A stretch of DNA of 9,934 nt from Candidatus Pacearchaeota archaeon (lineage in GTDB: Archaea > Nanoarchaeota > Nanoarchaeia > Pacearchaeales > GW2011-AR1). Position 1 is the first letter of the stretch; the number at the start of each line of letters is the position of its first letter. Positions 1-5,675 of this stretch are shown piece by piece. Below the pieces are notes generated by a model that made no database searches, was not told the origin of the DNA, and saw only the letters and a list, made by a program, of their open reading frames with translations. The stretch spans positions 1 to 9,934 of the forward strand of contig NZAS01000089.1 in the NCBI GenBank assembly GCA_002686195.1. The letters run 5' to 3'. The position numbers and the translations under genes are program-made.

Positions 1-2
1 AA

Positions 3-56
3 TTGGCGGATTGGGTAATGATGAAAGATATATTTTTAGGAAAGATTCCATGGTGA
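3..56 (+). CDS. Possible 3' end of an upstream gene (partial)
   Basis: Frame 3 is open from the window edge to a TGA at 54-56 and reads LADWVMMKDIFLGKIPW. This stop overlaps the proposed start of the next gene (ATG at 50, or TGATG at 54-58), an arrangement seen repeatedly elsewhere in the window, so it may be the tail of the preceding gene. Frame 1 stops earlier at TAA 16-18 and could be the tail instead. Frame 2 is the nucleotidyltransferase frame itself and is open to the edge. Too little sequence is present to assign a product. Confidence 0.3.
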   Translation: MADWVMMKDIFLGKIPW

Positions 57-442
57 TGGTGTGGGTTAATGGATGTTTTGATATTTTACACCGCGGCCAT
101 TTTGAAATGCTTAAATATGCGAAGTCCATAGGAGAACATTTAATTGTGGGAATAGATTCAGACAGTAAAGTCAGACGGGACAAGGGCCCCGAACGCCCCT
201 TTAATTCGCAGGAAGATAGAAAGTTCGCTCTAGAGAGCATTCGATATGTAGACAAGGTGGTAATCTTTCATTCAAAGGGAGAATTAGAAAGCTGGGTTAA
301 AGCCGTTCTTCCGACTTATATGGTTGTAGGATCTGATTGGCGCGGAAAAGAAGTGGTAGGAGAAGGGTATACACAAAAGGTATGTTTCTTTGATAGAATA
401 GGAGACTATTCAACCACTAAAATTTTAGAAGGAATAAAATGA
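50..442 (+). CDS. HxGH-motif nucleotidyltransferase (HldE/RfaE C-terminal or glycerol-3-phosphate cytidylyltransferase type)
   Basis: A 130-residue protein of the cytidylyltransferase-like superfamily, which transfers a nucleotide monophosphate from an NTP to a phosphorylated sugar or polyol. The active-site block NGCFDILHRGH lies at residues 7-17 and contains the HxGH signature (H14-H17). GSDWRG occurs in the second half and DYSTTKIL near the C-terminus (119-126), matching the STTxxI end of the HldE nucleotidyltransferase domain. The size fits a stand-alone transferase domain, with no kinase domain in view. I chose ATG 50 because AGGAAAG at 38-44 is well spaced and the conserved block begins just after it. 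A TTG at 11 in the same frame would add 13 residues with no family support, and ATG 56 is also possible. It overlaps the dehydratase start by four bases (ATGA 439-442), so the two are probably co-translated and act in one nucleotide-sugar pathway. The actual sugar is unknown. Confidence 0.85.
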   Translation: MVMVWVNGCFDILHRGHFEMLKYAKSIGEHLIVGIDSDSKVRRDKGPERPFNSQEDRKFALESIRYVDKVVIFHSKGELESWVKAVLPTYMVVGSDWRGKEVVGEGYTQKVCFFDRIGDYSTTKILEGIK

Positions 443-1389
443 AATTAGTTGTGATCACCGGGTGTTTAGGGCTTATTGGTTCTTATGTTACGCGTCAGTG
501 TTTAGAAAAAGGATGGAAAGTATATGGAATTGATTGGTGTACTTATGCAGCGAATGAAGAGTTTTTAGAAGAATTTAATCATAATCCCAATTTTACTTTT
601 GTTAAAGAAGACATCGCGCAATTAAAATATTTGCCCGATTGTGATTATATAATTAATATAGCCGCAGAGTCGCATGTGGGAAACAGCATCGTAGACAGCA
701 CAGATTTTATTCAGACCAATGTGTTTGGAGTAAAGAATTTATTAGATCTCATTCGTAATAAACAAGGCAATGTAAGTGATCGACCGGTGTTTTTTCATTT
801 TAGCACCGATGAAGTATATGGGGACATCACCTCTGGCGAGCACATAGAAACAGACATTCTTAAGCCTAGTAACCCATATTCAGCCAGCAAAGCTGCCGCA
901 GATATGTTAGTTTTTGCGTGGGCAAGAACTTACGGAATTAAATATGTGATTTTACGCCCAACCAATAATTATGGAATCGGCCAATATCCCGAAAAACTAA
1001 TTCCCGTGACGGTTAAATTATTAAAAAGAGAAAAGAAAATTAAACTTCATAATAAAGGAGAGCCCATTAGAAATTGGTTGCACTCCGATGATACTGCCGC
1101 AGCCGTGATTACTCTTATTGAATCTGGTATAACTGATGATATCTTTAATGTGGCCGGAGGCTTCGAACAAAAAAATATTGATACAGTCACCAAAGTATGC
1201 GAATGCTTTTTTCGTGAGAAAAGAGATTGGACAACATATTTAGATTTGTCCTTTGTCAGAGAAGGACAAGATGTACGCTACGCTTTAAACGATAATAAAT
1301 TACGGTCTCTCGGTTGGAGACCACGAAAACATTTTGATGAAGAAATCAAAAAAATAGTTGAACACTATAAAAATACCTTTAAATGGTAA
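439..1389 (+). CDS. RmlB-like nucleotide-sugar 4,6-dehydratase (extended SDR family)
   Basis: A 316-residue NAD(P)-dependent extended short-chain dehydrogenase. The Rossmann dinucleotide loop GCLGLIG is at 8-14 (GxxGxxG). STDEVYG at 122-128 carries the Thr-Asp-Glu set (T123, D124, E125) characteristic of dTDP-glucose 4,6-dehydratase, and PYSASK gives the catalytic Tyr147 and Lys151. Further RmlB landmarks follow in order: RPTNNYG (173-179), PEKLIP, GEPIRNWLH (RNW in place of the usual RDW), and a C-terminal REGQDVRYA resembling RPGHDxRYA. RmlB converts dTDP-glucose to dTDP-4-keto-6-deoxyglucose, the entry to deoxysugars. The nucleotide and sugar used here cannot be fixed from motifs. The protein is slightly shorter than typical bacterial RmlB (about 350 residues) but has all catalytic residues. 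It is coupled to the nucleotidyltransferase upstream. In a phage it may alter host surface glycan or supply a sugar for phage glycans; this is inference. Confidence 0.88.
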   Translation: MKLVVITGCLGLIGSYVTRQCLEKGWKVYGIDWCTYAANEEFLEEFNHNPNFTFVKEDIAQLKYLPDCDYIINIAAESHVGNSIVDSTDFIQTNVFGVKNLLDLIRNKQGNVSDRPVFFHFSTDEVYGDITSGEHIETDILKPSNPYSASKAAADMLVFAWARTYGIKYVILRPTNNYGIGQYPEKLIPVTVKLLKREKKIKLHNKGEPIRNWLHSDDTAAAVITLIESGITDDIFNVAGGFEQKNIDTVTKVCECFFREKRDWTTYLDLSFVREGQDVRYALNDNKLRSLGWRPRKHFDEEIKKIVEHYKNTFKW

Positions 1390-1396
1390 AGGAGAG
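1388..1396 (+). promoter_or_regulatory. Strong ribosome binding site deciding the 1400 start
   Basis: AAAGGAGAG begins inside the TAA stop of the dehydratase gene and lies four to five bases before ATG 1400. It is the strongest Shine-Dalgarno match in the first third of the window and favours ATG 1400 over the upstream in-frame ATG 1358, which would overlap the dehydratase. It may mark the start of separately translated small genes. Confidence 0.7.
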
Positions 1397-1399
1397 AAA

Positions 1400-1603
1400 A
1401 TGCAACTATCTAACCAAGCTCTTGGAGCAATTATGATGGCCCTACAAGAGTCACTAATGACACAAAACGACATAGTCCCAGTGTTACAGGGATTTGAATT
1501 GGAAGAGACAAACGAGGGGCTAATTGTAAAGAACCCCCCTACGATTCGCGTCTCTAACGACGAACAGATCACAAAGGAAGATTTAGAGAACCTGGCACGA
1601 TAG
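1400..1603 (+). CDS. Small phage protein of unknown function (67 aa)
   Basis: I do not recognise a named family. The first half (residues 1-20, rich in Leu, Ala and Met) looks like an amphipathic helix. The middle contains DIVPVLQGFEL, followed by GLIVKNPPTIRV, which reads like a short beta-strand element. The last 15 residues are charged (DEQITKEDLENLAR) and probably helical. There is no signal peptide, cysteine or membrane segment. The start is set by the AGGAGAG site just upstream. Its stop (TAG 1601-1603) directly abuts the ATG of the zinc-ribbon gene, so the two are likely translated together. Coding potential is supported by the good ribosome site, the tight packing and the absence of a better frame. 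It gives the impression of a conserved marine-phage small protein, but that is recollection rather than evidence. Confidence 0.75.
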   Translation: MQLSNQALGAIMMALQESLMTQNDIVPVLQGFELEETNEGLIVKNPPTIRVSNDEQITKEDLENLAR

Positions 1604-1873
1604 ATGCCTCGATACAGATATCAATGTAACGATTGCCAGGAGATTATAACTATTTTTCATGGAATTGAAGAAGGTTATGAAGATTGTAATAAATGCGAAC
1701 AAAAGCAGACAATGAAAAAGCTTTTGTCGACACCGTTTATTATCAAAAGAGAAAGTGCGCTTGATGTTGATAGACCCGTGGGTGAAATAACCCATGAATA
1801 TATCGATATTAATCGTGAGATTTTAGAGCAACAAAAAGAAGAAGCAAGGAAAAAGACAAATGAGCCGCCTTGA
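1604..1873 (+). CDS. FmdB-type zinc-ribbon protein
   Basis: An 89-residue protein starting MPRYRYQCNDC, the typical opening of the FmdB/CxxC zinc-ribbon regulatory family (short M-P-x-Y-x-Y lead followed by CxxC). Two cysteine pairs, C8/C11 and C28/C31, would bind one zinc ion. Between them FHGIEEG stands where the family has an aromatic/Glu-rich linker. A basic KQTMKKLLSTPFIIKR segment follows, then a charged helical C-terminal tail rich in Glu, Gln and Lys. FmdB-like ribbons are small putative DNA- or RNA-binding regulators of poorly defined function. The start codon abuts the preceding stop and no strong ribosome site is visible, so translation is likely coupled. The 3' end overlaps the next gene by 14 bases. 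In this context, just ahead of a late sigma factor, a transcription-related role is possible but not shown. Confidence 0.8.
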   Translation: MPRYRYQCNDCQEIITIFHGIEEGYEDCNKCEQKQTMKKLLSTPFIIKRESALDVDRPVGEITHEYIDINREILEQQKEEARKKTNEPP

Positions 1874-2213
1874 AATTATTTTATCCGCAATTTTATTTTT
1901 TTCAATTCTATTAAACATAGGATTGATAATGTATGTAAGAGGAGCAATAGTAAGATTACTATCAGTATCGGAGGAGTTGGGAGATCTCCAAGAAATGATT
2001 AATGCATTTACCCACCATTTAAAAATAGTTTACGAATTAGATACATTTTATGGAGACGAAACACTCCAGGGATTACTCCACCATGCGGCATCGTTCAACG
2101 AACAATTAGAGACATTTGAGTATATTTATTCTCTGACACAAGACCCCACATCAGAAGGAGACCCCGCTATAGATGACGACACCACCGAAGAAACGCAAGA
2201 AGAGAACAGCTAA
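1860..2213 (+). CDS. Single-pass membrane protein of unknown function
   Basis: A 117-residue protein with one strongly hydrophobic N-terminal segment at about residues 6-26 (IILSAILFFSILLNIGLIMY), followed by Arg27, so the rest probably lies in the cytoplasm (N-out) unless the segment acts as a signal anchor of the other orientation. The body (30-95) is predicted helical, with acidic and leucine-rich stretches and the phrase FYGDETLQGLLHH. The tail from about 96 is disordered and very acidic (DDDTTEETQEENS). It resembles small inner-membrane proteins in T4-like marine phages, but I cannot name a function. It overlaps the zinc-ribbon gene by 14 bases and the sigma-like gene by 41 bases, the longest overlap here. 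Confidence 0.78.
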   Translation: MSRLEIILSAILFFSILLNIGLIMYVRGAIVRLLSVSEELGDLQEMINAFTHHLKIVYELDTFYGDETLQGLLHHAASFNEQLETFEYIYSLTQDPTSEGDPAIDDDTTEETQEENS

Positions 2214-2874
2214 TTATTATTTTACATCTGTCCATGAACAAGCAATAATAAAATATACCAATACGGATTCACTTGAAGAAAGAACGGAACTCTATATTAA
2301 ATATATTGGCCCAGCTTTAAATGAAATGGTAGACAAAATTGTATTTACCTATAAATTTACAAATTTACCCAATTGTGATTCATTGCGAGATGAATGTAAA
2401 ATTTGGCTAATGACAATATTAGACAAATATGATCCAAATAAAGGCTCTAAAGCCTTTTCTTATTTTTCAGTTATTACTAAGAATTGGTTTATTCATAAAG
2501 TAAAAAGACAACAAAAACGCAACCGCAGAGAAATTGGATTTGAAATGCTTCCGAAGCGTTTTGAGGAAGAATTTCTCTCCACCGATGATTCATATTTAAC
2601 GTATAGAGAAGAAGAAGAGTTTTGGGCCTTCTTTTTTAAAGAATTACAATCGTGGGATGAAAGCCAAATGAAAGAGAATGATTTAAAGGTATATAAAGCG
2701 ATTAATATTCTTTTTGAATCAAAAGAGGATATTGATATTTTTAACAAAAAAGCTATTTACTTATACTTGCGAGAGATTACGGGATTAAACACAAAACAAG
2801 TGGTTAATTCCTTAAAAAAGTTTAGAAAGAAGTATACGATGTTTAAACAAGATTGGGAAAATGGATCATTATGA
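2173..2874 (+). CDS. T4 gp55-like late-transcription sigma factor
   Basis: A 233-residue protein with a recognisable sigma region 2-like segment. DECKIWLMTILDKYDPNKG (Y86-G91 at its end) leads into SKAFSYFSVITKNWFIHKVKR at about 92-112. This parallels the T4 gp55 stretch [31 protein letters not shown] and the general sigma-70 pattern of YDP.KG..F..Y....IR. In T4, gp55 binds host RNA polymerase core and directs it to late promoters together with gp33 and the sliding clamp. The N-terminus is very basic (PPKKRKKR, residues 4-11). The C-terminal third is helical and Lys-rich (NSLKKFRKKY), so it is longer than T4 gp55 (185 aa). An AAGGAG at 2155-2160 is 12 bases from ATG 2173, a little long. The acidic EEEEFW patch lies at mid-protein. 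It sits immediately upstream of virion genes. Identity as a phage sigma is fairly secure; strict gp55 orthology needs a profile search. Confidence 0.75.
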   Translation: MTTPPKKRKKRTANYYFTSVHEQAIIKYTNTDSLEERTELYIKYIGPALNEMVDKIVFTYKFTNLPNCDSLRDECKIWLMTILDKYDPNKGSKAFSYFSVITKNWFIHKVKRQQKRNRREIGFEMLPKRFEEEFLSTDDSYLTYREEEEFWAFFFKELQSWDESQMKENDLKVYKAINILFESKEDIDIFNKKAIYLYLREITGLNTKQVVNSLKKFRKKYTMFKQDWENGSL

Positions 2875-3170
2875 GCAAAAAAGATGTAGACACCTTAATT
2901 GACGAGGCCTTAAGTAATATTCGCAGCGATAGAAAAATTGCGAGAGAATTTCTTAACGAAGTCGCGAATCAAATTGCCACTGATCCCACTCAAAATAAAT
3001 ATTTAAGCCCGGTAGCAGCCAAGCATGTGGAATCACTACAACGCTCTAATGAACAATTGGTGAAAATTATTGGCTTGCGACAGAAAACTGTCAAGCGCGG
3101 TTTTGAGTTATCGGATGATGATAAAAATAATCTTTTTGATATGATTCAAGGAGACTCTATTAATGAGTAA
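2871..3170 (+). CDS. Small helical protein of unknown function (99 aa)
   Basis: The start is ATG 2871, giving a 4-nt ATGA overlap with the sigma-like gene. A TTG at 2853 in the same frame would extend it by six residues but is less likely. The protein is charged, with no cysteine or membrane segment, and probably all-helical: residues 1-33 (DVDTLIDEAL...IAREFLNEVANQIA), a loop with PTQNKYLSP, a second helix around AAKHVESLQRSNEQLVKIIGLRQK, and an acidic end (SDDDKNNLFDMI). In T4, gp55 works with the small coactivator gp33, and translational coupling to the sigma gene makes a similar partner role thinkable. I see no sequence resemblance to T4 gp33, so the function is left open. Its 3' end overlaps the next start by eight bases and carries that gene's ribosome site. 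Confidence 0.78.
   Translation: MSKKDVDTLIDEALSNIRSDRKIAREFLNEVANQIATDPTQNKYLSPVAAKHVESLQRSNEQLVKIIGLRQKTVKRGFELSDDDKNNLFDMIQGDSINE
3148..3153 (+). promoter_or_regulatory. Ribosome binding site for the first hub-like gene
   Basis: AAGGAG ends nine bases before ATG 3163 and lies inside the end of the preceding gene. It supports ATG 3163 as the true start of the first hub-like virion gene and shows that this gene can be initiated efficiently by itself. Confidence 0.65.
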
Positions 3171-4404
3171 AGAGTTTTTTGAGTATGGAAGTTTTTCTAA
3201 TGCGACTGCTGCACTTGATTTATATACCAACGCTATTAAAACATCCCTGGGAAGAAAGTATAATGTTTATGGAAAAAACAATAAACAAACCATCTTTCCT
3301 GCGCGCTTACTCACCGATCCTTTAACAATTGAGGATGCCGTCGCTAGCGGTTTTTTTAATTCCACAACACTTAAAAAAATTGCCGCTTTTTTCCCATCTA
3401 AAACAAACTTATTTATATTTAAAGGAAGAATAGAAGGACCAAATTCTCCTCATATTTTTTTACCAGATCCCTGCAGCCTTCCTTATGCAGAGGACCAGGA
3501 AAAAACGGCACAATTAATTTCTATGCACACCACTTTTGTATCTACCGCCGGGTCGGTGGGTGACTCAATTAAATTAGGTGATGTGGCTAACGTACGTTTA
3601 AATAAAAGTGCGTTTTCTTATAATTTAGAATATGGAGAATTTGTAGGCTCGGTAAACAAATCTACCGGCGCCCAAAATAATGAGAAAGTTCAAGCATGTC
3701 AACAATTATCAGATTTATTTTCTAAGTTTCAATTCTCTGCATTGGGGTTCAGTTTTTTATCGGATCTTTTAAATGTGGATGGCGCCTCCCTATTGAGTGT
3801 GAAAGACTATAGTGGAATGAGCAATGTAATTATTGAATATTATGAGAAGATCAATACTCACCCCTCCTTTAATAATAGCAGGCTAATAGGTGGTCCTCCA
3901 TCGGCTGGCGTGCCAGGCATTGTTAGTCAAGAAGTGGGCGCCTGGGAAGGGCTTAGAGGAACTCAAGGCGCCACAATGCTTCGTAAATATGAACAATTGT
4001 TGGGCAATCCGACTAATTATTATCCGGGACAACCATGGTCAGCAGCGTTTATTTCATATGTGATGAATACTGCCGGCACAAGCTTTCCGACCGCCGCATC
4101 GCACTATAAATATACATCCCCTCAATTTACTAATAGAATGAACGGCGCCACTAGTGGATGGGTAACATTTTCGGTACAGGAAAAGGTTCAAATTGGAGTA
4201 GGGGATGTATTGGTTAAACCACGCTCAGGAGATTATTACTGGTCGCACGGAGATGTGGTATTTCGTATTCAGGGAAATGTTGCTTATTTAGCGGGCGGAA
4301 ACTTAGGTAATACTGCAAAAATTGCCGGCAGTATCCCCCTAAATGCTGATAGAACTTTAGCATCTCCAGGTCCATATTTAATTGTGAATAAATTTTTAGG
4401 ATAA
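3163..4404 (+). CDS. Baseplate hub-like protein with C-terminal DUF2272/CHAP-like domain
   Basis: A 413-residue protein in two parts. Residues 5-186 form a domain shared with the next gene: FPARLLTDP, FIFKGRI (84-90), SPHIFLPDPCS (95-105), LISMHTTF, GDVANVRL (139-146, an OB-fold-like strand as in gp5/VgrG baseplate proteins) and QNNEK..ACQ.LSDLF. A linker (about 187-250) leads to a domain at about 255-413 with PWSAAFISYVM (S293), SHYKY (H314) and WSHGDVVF (H362, D364). This matches the DUF2272 pattern and the CHAP/NlpC-P60 fold, where the first motif is normally WCAAF with a catalytic Cys; here it is Ser. The role is probably cell-wall binding or cleavage by the tail tip. The missing Cys could mean an inactive binding module or a Ser-variant chemistry. 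There is no signal peptide, as expected for a virion part. gp5-like assignment is inference. Confidence 0.75.
   Translation: MSKEFFEYGSFSNATAALDLYTNAIKTSLGRKYNVYGKNNKQTIFPARLLTDPLTIEDAVASGFFNSTTLKKIAAFFPSKTNLFIFKGRIEGPNSPHIFLPDPCSLPYAEDQEKTAQLISMHTTFVSTAGSVGDSIKLGDVANVRLNKSAFSYNLEYGEFVGSVNKSTGAQNNEKVQACQQLSDLFSKFQFSALGFSFLSDLLNVDGASLLSVKDYSGMSNVIIEYYEKINTHPSFNNSRLIGGPPSAGVPGIVSQEVGAWEGLRGTQGATMLRKYEQLLGNPTNYYPGQPWSAAFISYVMNTAGTSFPTAASHYKYTSPQFTNRMNGATSGWVTFSVQEKVQIGVGDVLVKPRSGDYYWSHGDVVFRIQGNVAYLAGGNLGNTAKIAGSIPLNADRTLASPGPYLIVNKFLG
3175..3720 (+). repeat. Paralogous domain, copy 1 (N-terminal hub-like domain)
   Basis: This stretch encodes residues 5-186 of the first hub-like protein and is homologous to 4430-4966. 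Identical DNA blocks survive: TTTAAAGGAAGAATAGA at 3418-3434 and ATGCACACCACTTTT at 3523-3537. Protein identity is high across KGRI, SPH.FLPDPCS, LISMHTTF, FSYNL..GE.VG.VN.ST.AQNNEK and ACQ.LSDLF, indicating an old tandem gene duplication. Confidence 0.85.
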
Positions 4405-4423
4405 TGAAGGAAAAAGCAATATT

Positions 4424-5650
4424 ATGAAAGAATTTTTTGATGCTGCGTTGTTTAGTACGGCTGCCTCCGCAATCGATTTATACGGAAATATGATTCGCGA
4501 AGGAATAAAATATGATATTTTTGATGGCAAAGAGGTTTTTAAAGCCAGAGTTTTAACCGATCCTATGAAGCTTGATAATAAGAATGCGAGTGCTTTTTTC
4601 TCTTCCGATACTATTAAATTACTAGCGGGAATGGGCTCCGCAGATGGTGGTCAGAAATTTATTTTTAAAGGAAGAATAGATGAGTTGATATCGCCCCATG
4701 TGTTTTTGCCGGATCCTTGTAGTGAAGCTTATGCAGATGATGAAGAAAAAGTAGCTCAACTAATTTCCATGCACACCACTTTTATAGCGCCGGATTCGAC
4801 GGCTCAATTTCCTGTTAAAATTGGAGACTTAGTAAATGTAAGATTAATGGATAATATATTTTCTTATAATCTCCAGTGTGGGGAATATGTGGGACTTGTA
4901 AACGAATCGACCGCGGCCCAAAATAATGAAAAAAATCAAGCATGCCAAAACTTATCGGATTTATTTGCCTCCACCAAGTTTAGTTTTACTTCATTAGGAA
5001 ACATAAGCTTCTTTGCTACATCGGCGGAAGGAGCCCCATTGCAAAGTTGGAGCAGTAGCGATGGATACGTATTGATCACTCCCAAAGAAGGGGTCATTGG
5101 CACGCCGACGATTGAAAATTTTATTAATCAATTCCGGCGCCAGATACCCGCTACACAAATTCCCGAAATAATTATAACTTCGGGCCACCGGACCGCCTCC
5201 GCCCAGGCCGGCGCCTTAGTGACGAAAAGAAGCGCTAATGGATGTAATTCAGCTATTTCATCCATCCCAGCCGCCAGTCATCCCTGTTATCCGATTTATA
5301 AACTTTATGGTAATAAAACTTTAATAATGGAAGTTTTAAATGTTCCCAATACCAAAGAAGCTATGACTGCTGTATACGAAAGACAAATGAGTCAAGGAAA
5401 TTATAGCTCTGGCCACATGAGCGGGAGAGGGTTGGATTTACGTACAACCGGTATGCTCGATTCGACGCAAAGGCAGCTAGTCATGTCGGCCGCGAGATCT
5501 ATAGGAGCAAAAGCAAATTATGAAACCGACCCGCCGCATATTCATATAGGAATTCCTAAATCTTTTAACCCTGCGAGCGCAACCCCGTCGGTGACCGCTA
5601 CCAGTACTGCCGTACCAGATCCTGGCGTTGAGCCAGAGGACGTGGGATAG
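4424..5650 (+). CDS. Baseplate hub-like protein with C-terminal M15-type zinc peptidase domain
   Basis: A 408-residue protein whose first 181 residues are paralogous to the previous gene (KGRI at 82-85, SPHVFLPDPCS at 90-100, ISMHTTF, KIGDLVNVRL). After a linker, residues about 215-385 form a D-Ala-D-Ala peptidase (M15/VanY-like) domain. SGHRTASAQ at 253-261 matches the SGYRS..Q entry motif. SGHMSGRGLDLR at 329-340 gives zinc ligands H331 and D338. DPPHIHIG gives the third ligand at H374, with H372 as neighbour. These enzymes are zinc metallopeptidases that cut peptidoglycan stem peptides or cross-links. All metal ligands are present, so activity is likely. The last 20 or so residues are Thr/Ser/Pro-rich (SATPSVTATSTAVPDP) and flexible. 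An AAGGA at 4407-4411 lies 12 bases before ATG 4424. T4 gp5 joins a hub OB domain to a lysozyme; this protein looks like the same idea with a peptidase. Assignment to gp5 is inference. Confidence 0.82.
   Translation: MKEFFDAALFSTAASAIDLYGNMIREGIKYDIFDGKEVFKARVLTDPMKLDNKNASAFFSSDTIKLLAGMGSADGGQKFIFKGRIDELISPHVFLPDPCSEAYADDEEKVAQLISMHTTFIAPDSTAQFPVKIGDLVNVRLMDNIFSYNLQCGEYVGLVNESTAAQNNEKNQACQNLSDLFASTKFSFTSLGNISFFATSAEGAPLQSWSSSDGYVLITPKEGVIGTPTIENFINQFRRQIPATQIPEIIITSGHRTASAQAGALVTKRSANGCNSAISSIPAASHPCYPIYKLYGNKTLIMEVLNVPNTKEAMTAVYERQMSQGNYSSGHMSGRGLDLRTTGMLDSTQRQLVMSAARSIGAKANYETDPPHIHIGIPKSFNPASATPSVTATSTAVPDPGVEPEDVG
4430..4966 (+). repeat. Paralogous domain, copy 2 (N-terminal hub-like domain)
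   Basis: This encodes about residues 3-181 of the M15-peptidase protein and pairs with 3175-3720. The shared DNA blocks here are TTTAAAGGAAGAATAGA at 4664-4680 and ATGCACACCACTTTT at 4769-4783. The homology stops at LSDLF in both proteins, exactly where the unrelated C-terminal modules begin, so the boundary of the mobile or swapped part is sharp. Confidence 0.85.
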
Positions 5651-5675
5651 AAAGCTAAAAACGATAAGAGAGAAA

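Noticed and set aside
11..49. TTG-initiated extension of the nucleotidyltransferase
   Set aside because: The conserved NGCFDILHRGH block normally starts within about ten residues of the N-terminus, and ATG 50 has the AGGAAAG site; the extension probably belongs to a different upstream frame.
1300..1572. Minus-strand open frame of 90 codons
   Set aside because: It lies opposite the dehydratase end and the 67-aa gene, has biased low-complexity composition and no ribosome site; it is a shadow of the + strand genes.
3410..3417. TATTTATA, a minus-strand match to the T4 late promoter core
   Set aside because: It points away from all genes in the window, lies in coding sequence, and one or so such matches per 10 kb is expected by chance in AT-rich DNA.
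5628..5675. TTG-initiated 16-residue N-terminal extension of the 330-aa protein
   Set aside because: ATG 5676 has a well-placed AAGAGAG site and a natural N-terminus; the extension overlaps the peptidase gene and lacks support.
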